The translations under genes and the position numbers were made by a program. A model generated the notes under the pieces. That model was not told the DNA's origin. It did not search any database and saw only the letters and a list, made by a program, of their open reading frames with translations. DNA of 64,000 nt from NCBI GenBank assembly GCA_002428965.1, contig DIYI01000015.1, positions 73,322-137,321 of the forward strand. Direction: 5' to 3'. This DNA is from Jejuia sp. UBA6058. GTDB lineage: Bacteria > Bacteroidota > Bacteroidia > Flavobacteriales > Flavobacteriaceae. Positions 36,192 through 44,206 of the stretch are shown piece after piece. The stretch's first letter is position 1, and each line of letters begins with the position of its first letter.

Positions 36192-37997
36192 ATGAGCAAC
36201 TTCAAAAATTATAACGTTTTGTTTTATTGTGCAATCTTAATTTGCTTGTTAGGTTGTAGGAATCATTTAAGTAAGCAAATCCCTGAATTACCTGAGTTAA
36301 GCAGTAGCTCGAATGCTTTACAAACTCAGATAATAAATGCTCATCAAAAGGCGATAGGAAAAAGTTCTGCCGTTAACTTAGGTGAGTTGGGTATGGTTTA
36401 TTATTCTTCAAACTACTATAGCAGAGCAAAAACCTGTTTTGAATTAGCGAAAATCAAGGATTCTGATGCATGGGAATGGAGGTATTATAAAGGCTTAATT
36501 CACATGGAGCTAGGGGAATCTGATAGTGCGCTTTTTGAAATGAAATCGATTAAAAAATCAAGCCCTAACGTATGGCTCGCCTCTTATAGGTTGTCTGATA
36601 TATATAGACAAATGGACTCCTTGGGAAGGGCAGAAGAAATTCTGAAAGAAATAATTAATTTAAATGAAGGGGCAACCAAAGTTACAAATTCTTTAAGGTC
36701 TACTTATTTTCCTTTGCAGTTGCATGCTAAACTGTTACTTAGTAAAGTTTATAATTCGGGCAATAAAAATAGCAAGGCTAAGGCAGAATTAAAATATTTG
36801 ACAAATAGATATAAAACTTTTGGGCCTCCTTTTAGAGAACTTGGGATTTTGTACGATAATGAAGGTAACCCAGAGTTGTCAAATAAGTACCGAGAAAGGG
36901 CTGCCGATTTAGAAGAAGTTAATGAGCCCTTAGATACATTACAGGATAACTTGGCTCTAATGTCGGCATCAGAAAGTTATGTTTTAAAACAAATTGACAT
37001 CGCAAGACAAGGAGTAGATAGTAAATGGAGTTACGAGCTGATAAAAAGCGCAAGGGAAAATATGCCTGAAAGTAAGTACGTACTTTCTAAGGCTATTAGT
37101 CAATATTTGGCTCAAGGCACTGGTGAGCTGGCTATGCCACTTTTAAACAAACACTTCGATAGCTTTAAAGATGATTATAATGAAATGATTAAAATTGGTG
37201 TCGAGTTGGCAGATGCGGGATACAGAACAGAAGCGTTGAGGTATTTGAAGCATGCGAGATCATTTGAAAATATTACAGATACACAACTTACCAATATATC
37301 TGGAATGTATCTTGAAAAATTAAATATACCTAGAGAAGCTGTTAAAATAATGGAAACGGTTGTTGATAGAAACACCAATAACGCTGAAATATTGGGTGAT
37401 GCCATATTTTTGATGTTGCAAGCTAATGAATTGGAGACGGCCGAAATGTATTATATACGTTTAAAGAAAATTGATTCTCAAAATCCTAGCATCAACATTT
37501 ATGAAGGCATGCAAATGGAAAAAAAGGGGAATATTGAAGAAGCAATTCGGTGTTACCTTGCGGCGTTTGTTAAAAATCCTAAAAATAAGTTTATAATAGG
37601 GCACATAAAGGATTTAATGCTACAGCAAAAGAGGTGGAGAGAAATGGAATCATTTCTTAGAAAGGCTCTAGAAGCTTATCCAAATGATAGTCAGGTTCAA
37701 ATGTATTTAGGTTGGGTACTAGTATCTTATCCTGATGATGGCATCAAAACTAATGATATAACGGAAGGACTAGAATATTCTGAAAGAGCGTTTTTTAACT
37801 GTAGATATCAAATAGCTGATAGGGTTTCAGCAGGACGAACTTTAGCGGTAGGTTATCATTTATTAAATAATAATACAATGGCTAACTACTATCTTGATAG
37901 AACAATTGGTATTGCCGCTAAAGCTAGATTTGGTCAAGATTATATTGGAGGTCTTCAAAATTTAAAGCGTCGGTTTGCCAACAAGGCTTTTAATTAA
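36192..37997 (+). CDS. TPR-repeat lipoprotein
   Basis: A 601-residue lipoprotein made of tetratricopeptide-like repeats over most of its length (for example LGELGMVYYSSNYYSRAKTC and IYEGMQMEKKGNIEEAIRCYL). The in-frame ATG at 36192 is preferred to the one at 36132 because MSNFKNYNVLFYC leads directly into the lipobox LLGC (Cys22). TPRs bind other proteins; no enzyme domain is seen. It is divergent from the cytochrome c gene with about 136 bases between starts. VCBS-repeat, cytochrome c and TPR proteins are sometimes found together in Bacteroidota, which suggests a common envelope process, but no function can be named. Confidence 0.75.
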   Translation: MSNFKNYNVLFYCAILICLLGCRNHLSKQIPELPELSSSSNALQTQIINAHQKAIGKSSAVNLGELGMVYYSSNYYSRAKTCFELAKIKDSDAWEWRYYKGLIHMELGESDSALFEMKSIKKSSPNVWLASYRLSDIYRQMDSLGRAEEILKEIINLNEGATKVTNSLRSTYFPLQLHAKLLLSKVYNSGNKNSKAKAELKYLTNRYKTFGPPFRELGILYDNEGNPELSNKYRERAADLEEVNEPLDTLQDNLALMSASESYVLKQIDIARQGVDSKWSYELIKSARENMPESKYVLSKAISQYLAQGTGELAMPLLNKHFDSFKDDYNEMIKIGVELADAGYRTEALRYLKHARSFENITDTQLTNISGMYLEKLNIPREAVKIMETVVDRNTNNAEILGDAIFLMLQANELETAEMYYIRLKKIDSQNPSINIYEGMQMEKKGNIEEAIRCYLAAFVKNPKNKFIIGHIKDLMLQQKRWREMESFLRKALEAYPNDSQVQMYLGWVLVSYPDDGIKTNDITEGLEYSERAFFNCRYQIADRVSAGRTLAVGYHLLNNNTMANYYLDRTIGIAAKARFGQDYIGGLQNLKRRFANKAFN

Positions 37998-38039
37998 GTA
38001 GTATTTATTTCATAAGTCTCAGGATGGAGAACAAAATGT

Positions 38040-39038
38040 CTATAGAAATATCATTGCATCCTCTCTAATAATCCTTTGCCTTACGATATCGATTTTAGCA
38101 TGAATTTTATTAAAAAATAGGGTGCGATCTTTTTCTCCTGCATTTACTAATAATTTGGAGTTAGACATTTGCTTTTTTAGGAATTCATGCATCATTTCAC
38201 AGGTATGACTATGCTCAATTTTAAAATAGCTTAAAACTGTAAACGGAGAGAAAAACACTTTACTAAAAGGTGTAATTATCATAACGGTATTGGTAAGAAC
38301 GTGCAAATCACATTTATATAAATGATAAGAATTTTCATTGGTGGCATCAGTTATGCTTTGTTGTATGGTTTGCTTTTCAGTGTGATCTATTACTGTGCTT
38401 ATGTCATCACATATCTTAAGGGCAATGTCTTTTGAAACTAGACCTGCCTCAAAATAATAAAGAAGTTGTTGTAACGAACCTGTTACCGTGTTGTCATTCC
38501 AAAGTTCGGTGATGTCAATATATTTGTATGCTGCACTAAGATTGAAAGCACTTTCTAATAGTGAATCTGGTATTATTTTAATCCATTCATCAAAAGAAAT
38601 TTTGCTTTTGGCCATTTCAGAATTAAGATCTTTTAGCCAAACGTACATCTTATATCTTGATAGATAAGAGTCGTTCAATGTATGGAAAAAAGGAATGTCC
38701 TTGGCAGAATAAATCATTTCGCAATTTTTTAGCTTTATTAAATTTGAAATGTTTGCCAATGAAGCTTTTAACCATAATTCTAGTCCTAATTCATCTCGCG
38801 GTTGAGGGGGAAGTTCTGCTATTAGAGTATTAGAATTTCCTACTTCAAATAGTTTATTTAAAGATATTTTGTAGTGCTTTGCTAGTTTGACGCTTTCCTC
38901 TAATGAAAGATTGGTTTTTAAATTGATGCGACGATATGCAGCATCATATCCAATATCTAAAACACCAGCTATTTCATCAACAAAAGAAGTATTGTCTTTG
39001 GATTTCTCTTTTAGGTATTTAACAAATTGTTCTTGCAT
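38040..39038 (-). CDS. Helix-turn-helix protein of unknown function
   Basis: A 332-residue protein, probably cytoplasmic, with no signal peptide. Residues about 8-66 look like an XRE-type helix-turn-helix (VDEIAGVLDIGYDAAYRRI through LSLEESVKLAKHYKISLNKLF). The remaining 260 residues are not a family I recognise; they are rich in helices and contain no catalytic motif. It diverges from the small gene at 39194 and the AraC-type regulator at 39331, so it may control the 39-45 kb genes. It is convergent with the TPR gene, with 42 bases between stops. Confidence 0.6.
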   Translation of the reverse strand: MQEQFVKYLKEKSKDNTSFVDEIAGVLDIGYDAAYRRINLKTNLSLEESVKLAKHYKISLNKLFEVGNSNTLIAELPPQPRDELGLELWLKASLANISNLIKLKNCEMIYSAKDIPFFHTLNDSYLSRYKMYVWLKDLNSEMAKSKISFDEWIKIIPDSLLESAFNLSAAYKYIDITELWNDNTVTGSLQQLLYYFEAGLVSKDIALKICDDISTVIDHTEKQTIQQSITDATNENSYHLYKCDLHVLTNTVMIITPFSKVFFSPFTVLSYFKIEHSHTCEMMHEFLKKQMSNSKLLVNAGEKDRTLFFNKIHAKIDIVRQRIIREDAMIFL

Positions 39039-39193
39039 TTTATGAAAAATTACAAGTTCTATGGAAGGTTATTTGTGAAAATTAAGAAATTTTTTTGAGA
39101 TTTTTAGCTGTTTTGTCTAATCGATTCTTAAAAAGTGCAATTAAATTTGAGAACTCTAACAGTTTTGCTATTAACAATTTAAGAAACCAACCT

Positions 39194-39319
39194 ATGAAAA
39201 ATCAAAATTCACAAAAGGCAAGAGCGCTTCTAAAATCGATCTATCAACTTATAGACAATTATATTTATTATGTATTGATAAATAAGAAAGCCAAATCAGA
39301 GTCTAGTCTGAATGCTTAA
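39194..39319 (+). CDS. Small hypothetical protein (41 residues)
   Basis: A 41-residue basic protein, start ATG at 39194, beginning MKNQNSQKARALLK and ending KAKSESSLNA. It has a central amphipathic or hydrophobic stretch (YQLIDNYIYYVLI). It ends 11 bases before the start of the AraC-type regulator on the same strand, which is the main reason to believe it is real; it could be a leader peptide. No family recognised. Confidence 0.35.
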   Translation: MKNQNSQKARALLKSIYQLIDNYIYYVLINKKAKSESSLNA

Positions 39320-39330
39320 AATCAATTGTT

Positions 39331-40467
39331 GTGCTTAAAGTTATAAATTTCTTATTAATTGCAGGTGTTGTTCATGGTTTTGCATTTAACCTCGTCACCA
39401 TGTTCGCAAAGAAAAAGTATGATAGGGTAATTATTTTCCTTAACCTGATCATTTTTTTTATTTCATTGAATAACCTTCAAAGATGGTTAATAGACAATGG
39501 ATATATTTCGGATTTATTCCTTGTACAACAACTTCTTATACCTTGGTATCTTTTTATTCTGCCAATGTTCTATGCCTTTACCACTCATTTTTTAAAAGTC
39601 AAAGACAAGGTGAACGATTTTTTAAAAATTTCAATATTAATTTTTTGTGTAGAGTTTTTTATGCGTCTTTGTCTCATCTCTTATGTGTATTATGAAGTAC
39701 CTAATAGGGATACTTCACTTATAAAGGAGTATACAACATTAGAGGATATCTTTAATCTTTTATATAGTATCTTTTTACTGATAAATGCTTGCTTAATAAT
39801 TTTTAGACGGCATCATTTGATTGCTTATATTTTATCCTATGACGATTTAAGCTGGATAAAATGGTTTATAAAACTTGGAGGAGGCGTTGTGCTTTTTTGG
39901 GCAGCAGCATTGGGTATTAAGACATTAACAGGAAACGATGATGCTTTTAAATTAGTGAATTTAAGTTCTTCAATTCTTTTGTATTGGATGGGGTATCAAG
40001 GATTTTACAAGTATCATATTTTGAAAGATCGCATAGTCCTACGAAGTTCATTAGATGCCAATTCTATTGCTTTAATAGCTCCAAGTACACCTATTCATGA
40101 CGAAAATCAGGATGATTTTTTTAATGAAAAGCACAAAACCGATTTTGAGCGCGTGAAAGGTCATATTATTGAAAATAAACTATACCTAGACCCTTTATTA
40201 AGTATGGAAACCCTAGCAACTGAATTAGGTATGAGTAAAAGTTATTTCTCAAAATTGATAAACTCATACAGCGATTATAATTTTTCTGATTTTATAAACT
40301 CATTACGAGTAGAACAAGCAAAACAATTCTTATCAAATGATGAGTTTTCTGAATATACTATAGTGGCCATTGGGCTTGAATGTGGCTTCAACTCAAAATC
40401 TACCTTTTATTCTGCATTTAAAAAATTTACTTCTGAAACACCTACTACATTCAGAGGTAAATTTTAA
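39331..40467 (+). CDS. Membrane-anchored AraC-family transcriptional regulator
   Basis: A 378-residue protein with GTG as the likely start, since no suitable ATG precedes the first helix. The N-terminal 225 residues contain about six to seven hydrophobic segments, and the C-terminal 100 residues are an AraC/XylS DNA-binding domain (LSMETLATELGMSKSYFSKLI, then YTIVAIGLECGFNSKSTFYSAFKKFT). Such Bacteroidota proteins sense an unknown signal in or at the membrane and regulate adjacent genes directly. It is followed by a run of six co-directional genes; a GTCCGAAATAAT inverted-repeat element starts 12 bases past its stop. Confidence 0.85.
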   Translation: MLKVINFLLIAGVVHGFAFNLVTMFAKKKYDRVIIFLNLIIFFISLNNLQRWLIDNGYISDLFLVQQLLIPWYLFILPMFYAFTTHFLKVKDKVNDFLKISILIFCVEFFMRLCLISYVYYEVPNRDTSLIKEYTTLEDIFNLLYSIFLLINACLIIFRRHHLIAYILSYDDLSWIKWFIKLGGGVVLFWAAALGIKTLTGNDDAFKLVNLSSSILLYWMGYQGFYKYHILKDRIVLRSSLDANSIALIAPSTPIHDENQDDFFNEKHKTDFERVKGHIIENKLYLDPLLSMETLATELGMSKSYFSKLINSYSDYNFSDFINSLRVEQAKQFLSNDEFSEYTIVAIGLECGFNSKSTFYSAFKKFTSETPTTFRGKF

Positions 40468-40478
40468 CCTCCTTTTTA

Positions 40479-40532
40479 GTCCGAAATAATCGTTGGACAT
40501 CCCAATTATTACATCCTAGACCATATTGGACA
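40479..40532 (+). promoter_or_regulatory. Candidate operator region before the DUF6134 gene
   Basis: GTCCGAAATAAT at 40479-40490 pairs imperfectly with ATTATTACATCC at 40505-40516. TTGGACA occurs at 40493-40499 and again at 40526-40532, 33 bases apart (about three helical turns). The same 12-base word GTCCGAAATAAT recurs on the other strand at 43739-43750, before another gene of this cluster. Probably a regulator-binding or RNA-structure site; function inferred only. Confidence 0.4.
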
Positions 40533-40682
40533 GTGGTTTTTAGTTGTGCCAATACTTTTACGATTAACAAATAATCATAAAAATTTTGAGTCATGATACC
40601 AATGTTAATATTATACCTCATAAAGAAATTCAAAAGAGGATCACGCTTTTCAAAAAGAATAGCTTGTGTTAAAAGGATAGCT

Positions 40683-41282
40683 ATGAAACTAAAGATTGCA
40701 GCTGCGTTATTTATTGTTACTACATCTCACGCCAACGATAAAAAGCAGGTACAGCACGTAAGCTACAATGTGGTTAGAAACAATACCGTTATAGGCACAA
40801 TTAATGTGACCTGTGATATTGAAAATGATTCAACAATTTATTCTTTAGACAGCGATATAGATGTGAGATTTCTTCTAAAGTTTAGTATTAAAGGGGAAGA
40901 AACATCCATTTATAAAAATGGTATTTTGATTTACTCCTCAGTTTTTAGAAAAGTAAATAACAAAGTGAAGGCACACCATAATGTTGTTTACAGGAACAAG
41001 AAATATCACTTAAAGAAATCCGGTAGCTCCAAAAAGTTGGACTTCACGACAATTCGAGATAATCTTGTTATGCTGTATTTCAAAGAACCAAAAGGCGTTA
41101 AATCCATTTATTGTGATAATATAAAGAGCATTGTAAAACTTGAGGAATTGGGAAATGGAAAGTACAAAGTGGATTTTTCAGATGGGAAATTTAACATTTT
41201 TCATTACGAAAACGGCAAATGTGTAAAGGTAGAGGCCAATAGTGCATTATTCAGTGTAACTCTAATTCCTGTGCAATCATGA
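40683..41282 (+). CDS. Secreted DUF6134-like protein
   Basis: A 199-residue protein. The frame opens at 40593, but ATG at 40683 starts MKLKIAAALFIVTTSHA, a clean signal peptide, and is preferred. The mature part is a beta-rich domain (SYNVVRNNTVIGTINVTCDIEND, then RFLLKFSIKGEETSIYKNG) resembling Bacteroidota DUF6134 proteins of unknown function, which are thought to be envelope beta-barrel-like or lipid-binding folds. The stop overlaps the ATG of the next gene by four bases, so the two are translationally coupled. It is the first gene after the proposed operator. Confidence 0.6.
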   Translation: MKLKIAAALFIVTTSHANDKKQVQHVSYNVVRNNTVIGTINVTCDIENDSTIYSLDSDIDVRFLLKFSIKGEETSIYKNGILIYSSVFRKVNNKVKAHHNVVYRNKKYHLKKSGSSKKLDFTTIRDNLVMLYFKEPKGVKSIYCDNIKSIVKLEELGNGKYKVDFSDGKFNIFHYENGKCVKVEANSALFSVTLIPVQS

Positions 41283-41941
41283 TACATGCACAAAACATAT
41301 GGATATTTATAGGCATAACGTTCCTAACGTACTTTTTGGTAAGTTGGGTTTATAAAAGGCTAGAACTGGTAAATCTTGAAAAAGCTTTAACCGTTAGAAA
41401 TGGACTTAGGCTTTTAAACCTAAAGCATAGCCTTGGTATTATTCTTTTTGGCGTATTGTTCTATATAATGCTACCAGAGCTTAGGTATTTGATTACAACC
41501 ATTGAAGTGCCTAGGCTAAAAATTCTTATTCCTTTTATTGTTCTACTGATACTGTGCGGATGGATATCTTTAATGTCAGCACAAAGCACAAATAACAAAA
41601 CCGAAGCTAGAAGTCACTATTCCTTTTCAGAAGCATGGTTGTATTTTACTGTAAGATTCCTGTTTTTATTCTGTTACGAGTTTTTCTTTAGAGGGGTCTT
41701 ACTTTTTAGTTTATTAAAGTATTTTGATGTAATAACAGCTATTGGTATCTGTACATTCGCTTATTTAATAATTCACCTTTTCGATTCTAAAAAGGAAATT
41801 ATAGGCACTATCCCCTTTGGAATAGTACTCTGCCTATTGGCTTACACAACTCAAAATATTTGGTTCGTTTTTGCTTTGCACTTGATGCTATCCGCAGTTT
41901 ACGAAATCTCAATTTTTTACCATCAAACCTTAAAAAAATAA
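41279..41941 (+). CDS. CPBP-like intramembrane protein (possible Rce1-type protease)
   Basis: A 220-residue inner-membrane protein with about six helices. The C-terminal half resembles the CPBP (CAAX protease and bacteriocin-processing) family: YEFFFRGVLLF stands at the EExxxR motif but has only one of the two glutamates, YLIIH supplies the second-motif histidine, and ALHLMLSAVYE fits the third. Family proteins are putative membrane proteases for peptide maturation. Because the first motif is degenerate, it may be inactive or use a different chemistry. It overlaps the DUF6134-like gene by four bases and ends 2 bases before the next gene. Confidence 0.55.
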   Translation: MIHAQNIWIFIGITFLTYFLVSWVYKRLELVNLEKALTVRNGLRLLNLKHSLGIILFGVLFYIMLPELRYLITTIEVPRLKILIPFIVLLILCGWISLMSAQSTNNKTEARSHYSFSEAWLYFTVRFLFLFCYEFFFRGVLLFSLLKYFDVITAIGICTFAYLIIHLFDSKKEIIGTIPFGIVLCLLAYTTQNIWFVFALHLMLSAVYEISIFYHQTLKK

Positions 41942-41943
41942 TT

Positions 41944-42930
41944 ATGAAAGTATTACTTACAGGCGCAACCGGTTATATAGGGCATCAGTTGGCATTGGCT
42001 CTAGCACAAAGAAATATTATAGTGCACGCTCTAGTTAGAGATTTGAATTCAATCAAAGCGCCAATACACGAAAATATTCTGCTTTTTAAAGGGAATATAT
42101 GCGACTACCATTCCACTGCTAAAGCTATAAAAGAATGTACTTATGTGTTTCATGCGGCAGCATATACAAATTTAAAATGTAGGGATGTAGACAACTTTTA
42201 TAACACCAACGTTTTGGGTACTGAAAATGTATTGAAGGCCGCATTGGAATATAAGATAAAGAAGGTTATTTACACCAGTACTTTATCTGTTTATGGGCCG
42301 TCATATAAGGATAAGCCAATTACTGAATCACAACCGAGAATTGCGTCATATGCTAATGATTATGAGCTGACTAAAAGTATGTCAGAAGAATTAGTTAAGC
42401 GATATGCCAAAAAAGGGCTTTATAGTATTATTTTGAATGTCTCAAAAGTTTATGGGCCTGGTTTAAGCACATATTCAAATGGTGTAAATAGACTTATATC
42501 CATATTTGCCAGAAAGGACTTTTTAATTGTTCCGAATAGATTAAGGAGCACTTCAAACTACGTATTTGTCAACGACGTGGTAAATGCGCACTTATTGGCA
42601 ATGGAAAGTGATATAAATAATGGTCAATATATAATTGGTGGAGAGAATGCAAGCTACAAGCACTTGTTTTCATTAATCAAAGAATTGACGAAAAGCAATA
42701 TCAGAATTGTAAGGTTACATTATGGTTTTGTTAAAGCTCTTTTTTCACTAACCATGATTATTCAAAGAGTCATAAAACTTGTACCATCAATAACCCCGAA
42801 AGTATTGGATTCTTTATTTGTAAACCGCATTTCTTCTTCTGATAAGGCAAAAAAGGAGTTGAATTATAAGGCTACACCACTAAGTTTAGGGCTTAAGGAA
42901 ACCATTCAATATTTAAAACTAACATCATGA
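41944..42930 (+). CDS. NAD-dependent epimerase/dehydratase family protein
   Basis: A 328-residue extended short-chain dehydrogenase. ATG at 41944 is preferred over the in-frame codon at 41860, because it directly precedes the nucleotide-binding start MKVLLTGATGYIG; the stop is 2 bases after the CPBP-like gene's neighbour boundary. Signature residues: GATGYIG near the N-terminus, HAAAYTN, and the catalytic YxxxK as YELTK. Closest families by motif are dihydroflavonol-reductase or 3-beta-hydroxysteroid-dehydrogenase-like enzymes and sugar epimerases; the substrate is unknown. Its stop overlaps the next start by four bases, so the SDR gene is translationally coupled. Confidence 0.75.
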   Translation: MKVLLTGATGYIGHQLALALAQRNIIVHALVRDLNSIKAPIHENILLFKGNICDYHSTAKAIKECTYVFHAAAYTNLKCRDVDNFYNTNVLGTENVLKAALEYKIKKVIYTSTLSVYGPSYKDKPITESQPRIASYANDYELTKSMSEELVKRYAKKGLYSIILNVSKVYGPGLSTYSNGVNRLISIFARKDFLIVPNRLRSTSNYVFVNDVVNAHLLAMESDINNGQYIIGGENASYKHLFSLIKELTKSNIRIVRLHYGFVKALFSLTMIIQRVIKLVPSITPKVLDSLFVNRISSSDKAKKELNYKATPLSLGLKETIQYLKLTS

Positions 42931-43697
42931 AACTATATACTTTAATTACTGGAGCAAGTACTGGATTTGGAAAATCGCTTGCTATAGAATGTGCAAATCA
43001 AGGGATGAATCTTATCATTGTTGCATTACCAAATTCTGGATTAATTGAGCTTGGAGAATTTCTAAAATCAAACTTCAACATCAAAGTAATGGTTTTTGAA
43101 ATGGATTTAAGCTCAAAGAAAAATTGTAATCTCCTATATGATGAAGTAAAGAAACGAGGGGCTTCGGTAAAACATCTTATCAATAATGCCGGTGTATTAA
43201 GTAGAGGATATTTTGAAGATTTACCAGAAGATTATGTGGTTACACAGATAAATGTAAACGTGGCAACACCAACACTACTTACAAAGCTTTTTCTGGAAGA
43301 TTTCAAGGCTAATGCGCCATCGGGTATTTTAAATGTGAGCAGTATGGCAAGCTTTTTCCATTTGCCTAAAAAGCAAGTGTATAGTGGCACGAAAGCTTAT
43401 TTGTTATCCTTTTCAAAAAGTTTAAGAAAAGAGATTAAAAAATATGGTATTTGGGTGTCTATTGTATGTCCAGGAGGGATGAACACCACAACAGCATTGT
43501 GCCTACAAAATAGAAGATTGGGATGGCTGTCTAGAACTTCAATACTTGACCCAGAAGTTGCGGCGAAGGAAACACTAAAAAAGTTTTTTTCCAAAAAGGA
43601 AGTGATTATTCCTGGGGCCGTAAACAAGATTTTTATGTTTTTGGATAGCGTGATACCAACTGCAATAAAAAATAAACTCACAGCAAATGCTGTTTGA
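42927..43697 (+). CDS. Short-chain dehydrogenase/reductase (SDR)
   Basis: A 256-residue classical SDR oxidoreductase. The dinucleotide-binding motif is GASTGFG, the NNAG motif is present, and the catalytic Ser and YxxxK are seen in ILNVSSMASF and YSGTK. The enzyme should oxidise or reduce an alcohol/ketone with NAD(P). Substrate unknown. It overlaps the epimerase gene upstream by four bases and is followed after 20 bases by an imperfect inverted repeat. Confidence 0.85.
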   Translation: MKLYTLITGASTGFGKSLAIECANQGMNLIIVALPNSGLIELGEFLKSNFNIKVMVFEMDLSSKKNCNLLYDEVKKRGASVKHLINNAGVLSRGYFEDLPEDYVVTQINVNVATPTLLTKLFLEDFKANAPSGILNVSSMASFFHLPKKQVYSGTKAYLLSFSKSLRKEIKKYGIWVSIVCPGGMNTTTALCLQNRRLGWLSRTSILDPEVAAKETLKKFFSKKEVIIPGAVNKIFMFLDSVIPTAIKNKLTANAV

Positions 43698-43716
43698 GAT
43701 TTTGCATATTTAAACA

Positions 43717-43751
43717 TGTCCTGAATAATGCCTTAAACATTATTTCGGACA
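43717..43751 (+). promoter_or_regulatory. Imperfect 14-bp inverted repeat before small secreted gene
   Basis: TGTCCTGAATAATG (43717-43730) and CATTATTTCGGACA (43738-43751) form a 14-position inverted repeat with a two-base mismatch and a 7-base loop. The right arm on the minus strand contains GTCCGAAATAAT, identical to a word at 40479-40490. It could be an operator or, since CTATTTTTAATAC follows, a terminator for the SDR gene. Confidence 0.5.
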
Positions 43752-43808
43752 CTATTTTTAATACAATTGGTCAACTTTGAAGTAGATAAATATCAAAACT
43801 GTTTAACC

Positions 43809-44204
43809 ATGAAAACTATTCTAATCTCAGTACTATTTGCTTTTACAGTGCAAATGTCTCAGTCGCAAAATCAAGAGCAATTCGTGAATTTCGATGTGTC
43901 AAGTATTCAAGCGGATGAATATAAAATAGATAATAGTTGGTTTATATTTGATTGTTTAGATGTTGCTATCATGCCACACTTAGGAGGCTTATTTGCCAAA
44001 ACGTTTGATGAGATTGCTCCAAATTTAAAATGGACAGATTGGTATAACGATTTTGATTTTGGTTTTAATACCAAAGTTGTATTTAATTTAAGCAGGATGA
44101 TAGATTTGGAAGCAACTTACAACTTGGGTATGCTAAACTTTAATAATAATTTCGGTAAGGCTCGAGGCTATAATTATAAGGTTTCGCTAAGCTTTAATTT
44201 TTAA
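43809..44204 (+). CDS. Small secreted protein of unknown function
   Basis: A 131-residue protein. ATG at 43809 is chosen over the codon at 43767 because MKTILISVLFAFTVQ is a good signal peptide with a QSQ cleavage region. The mature protein is acidic and aromatic (NSWFIFDCLDVAIMPHLGG, then WTDWYNDFDFGFNTKVVFN) and ends in SLSFNF, which fits a small beta-barrel or surface protein but no known family. It ends 2 bases before the following epimerase gene, so the two are co-transcribed. Confidence 0.55.
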   Translation: MKTILISVLFAFTVQMSQSQNQEQFVNFDVSSIQADEYKIDNSWFIFDCLDVAIMPHLGGLFAKTFDEIAPNLKWTDWYNDFDFGFNTKVVFNLSRMIDLEATYNLGMLNFNNNFGKARGYNYKVSLSFNF

Positions 44205-44206
44205 AA

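Noticed and set aside
41860..41943. Longer start for the first epimerase gene
   Set aside because: The added residues overlap the end of the CPBP-like gene in another frame and precede a standard nucleotide-binding start at 41944.
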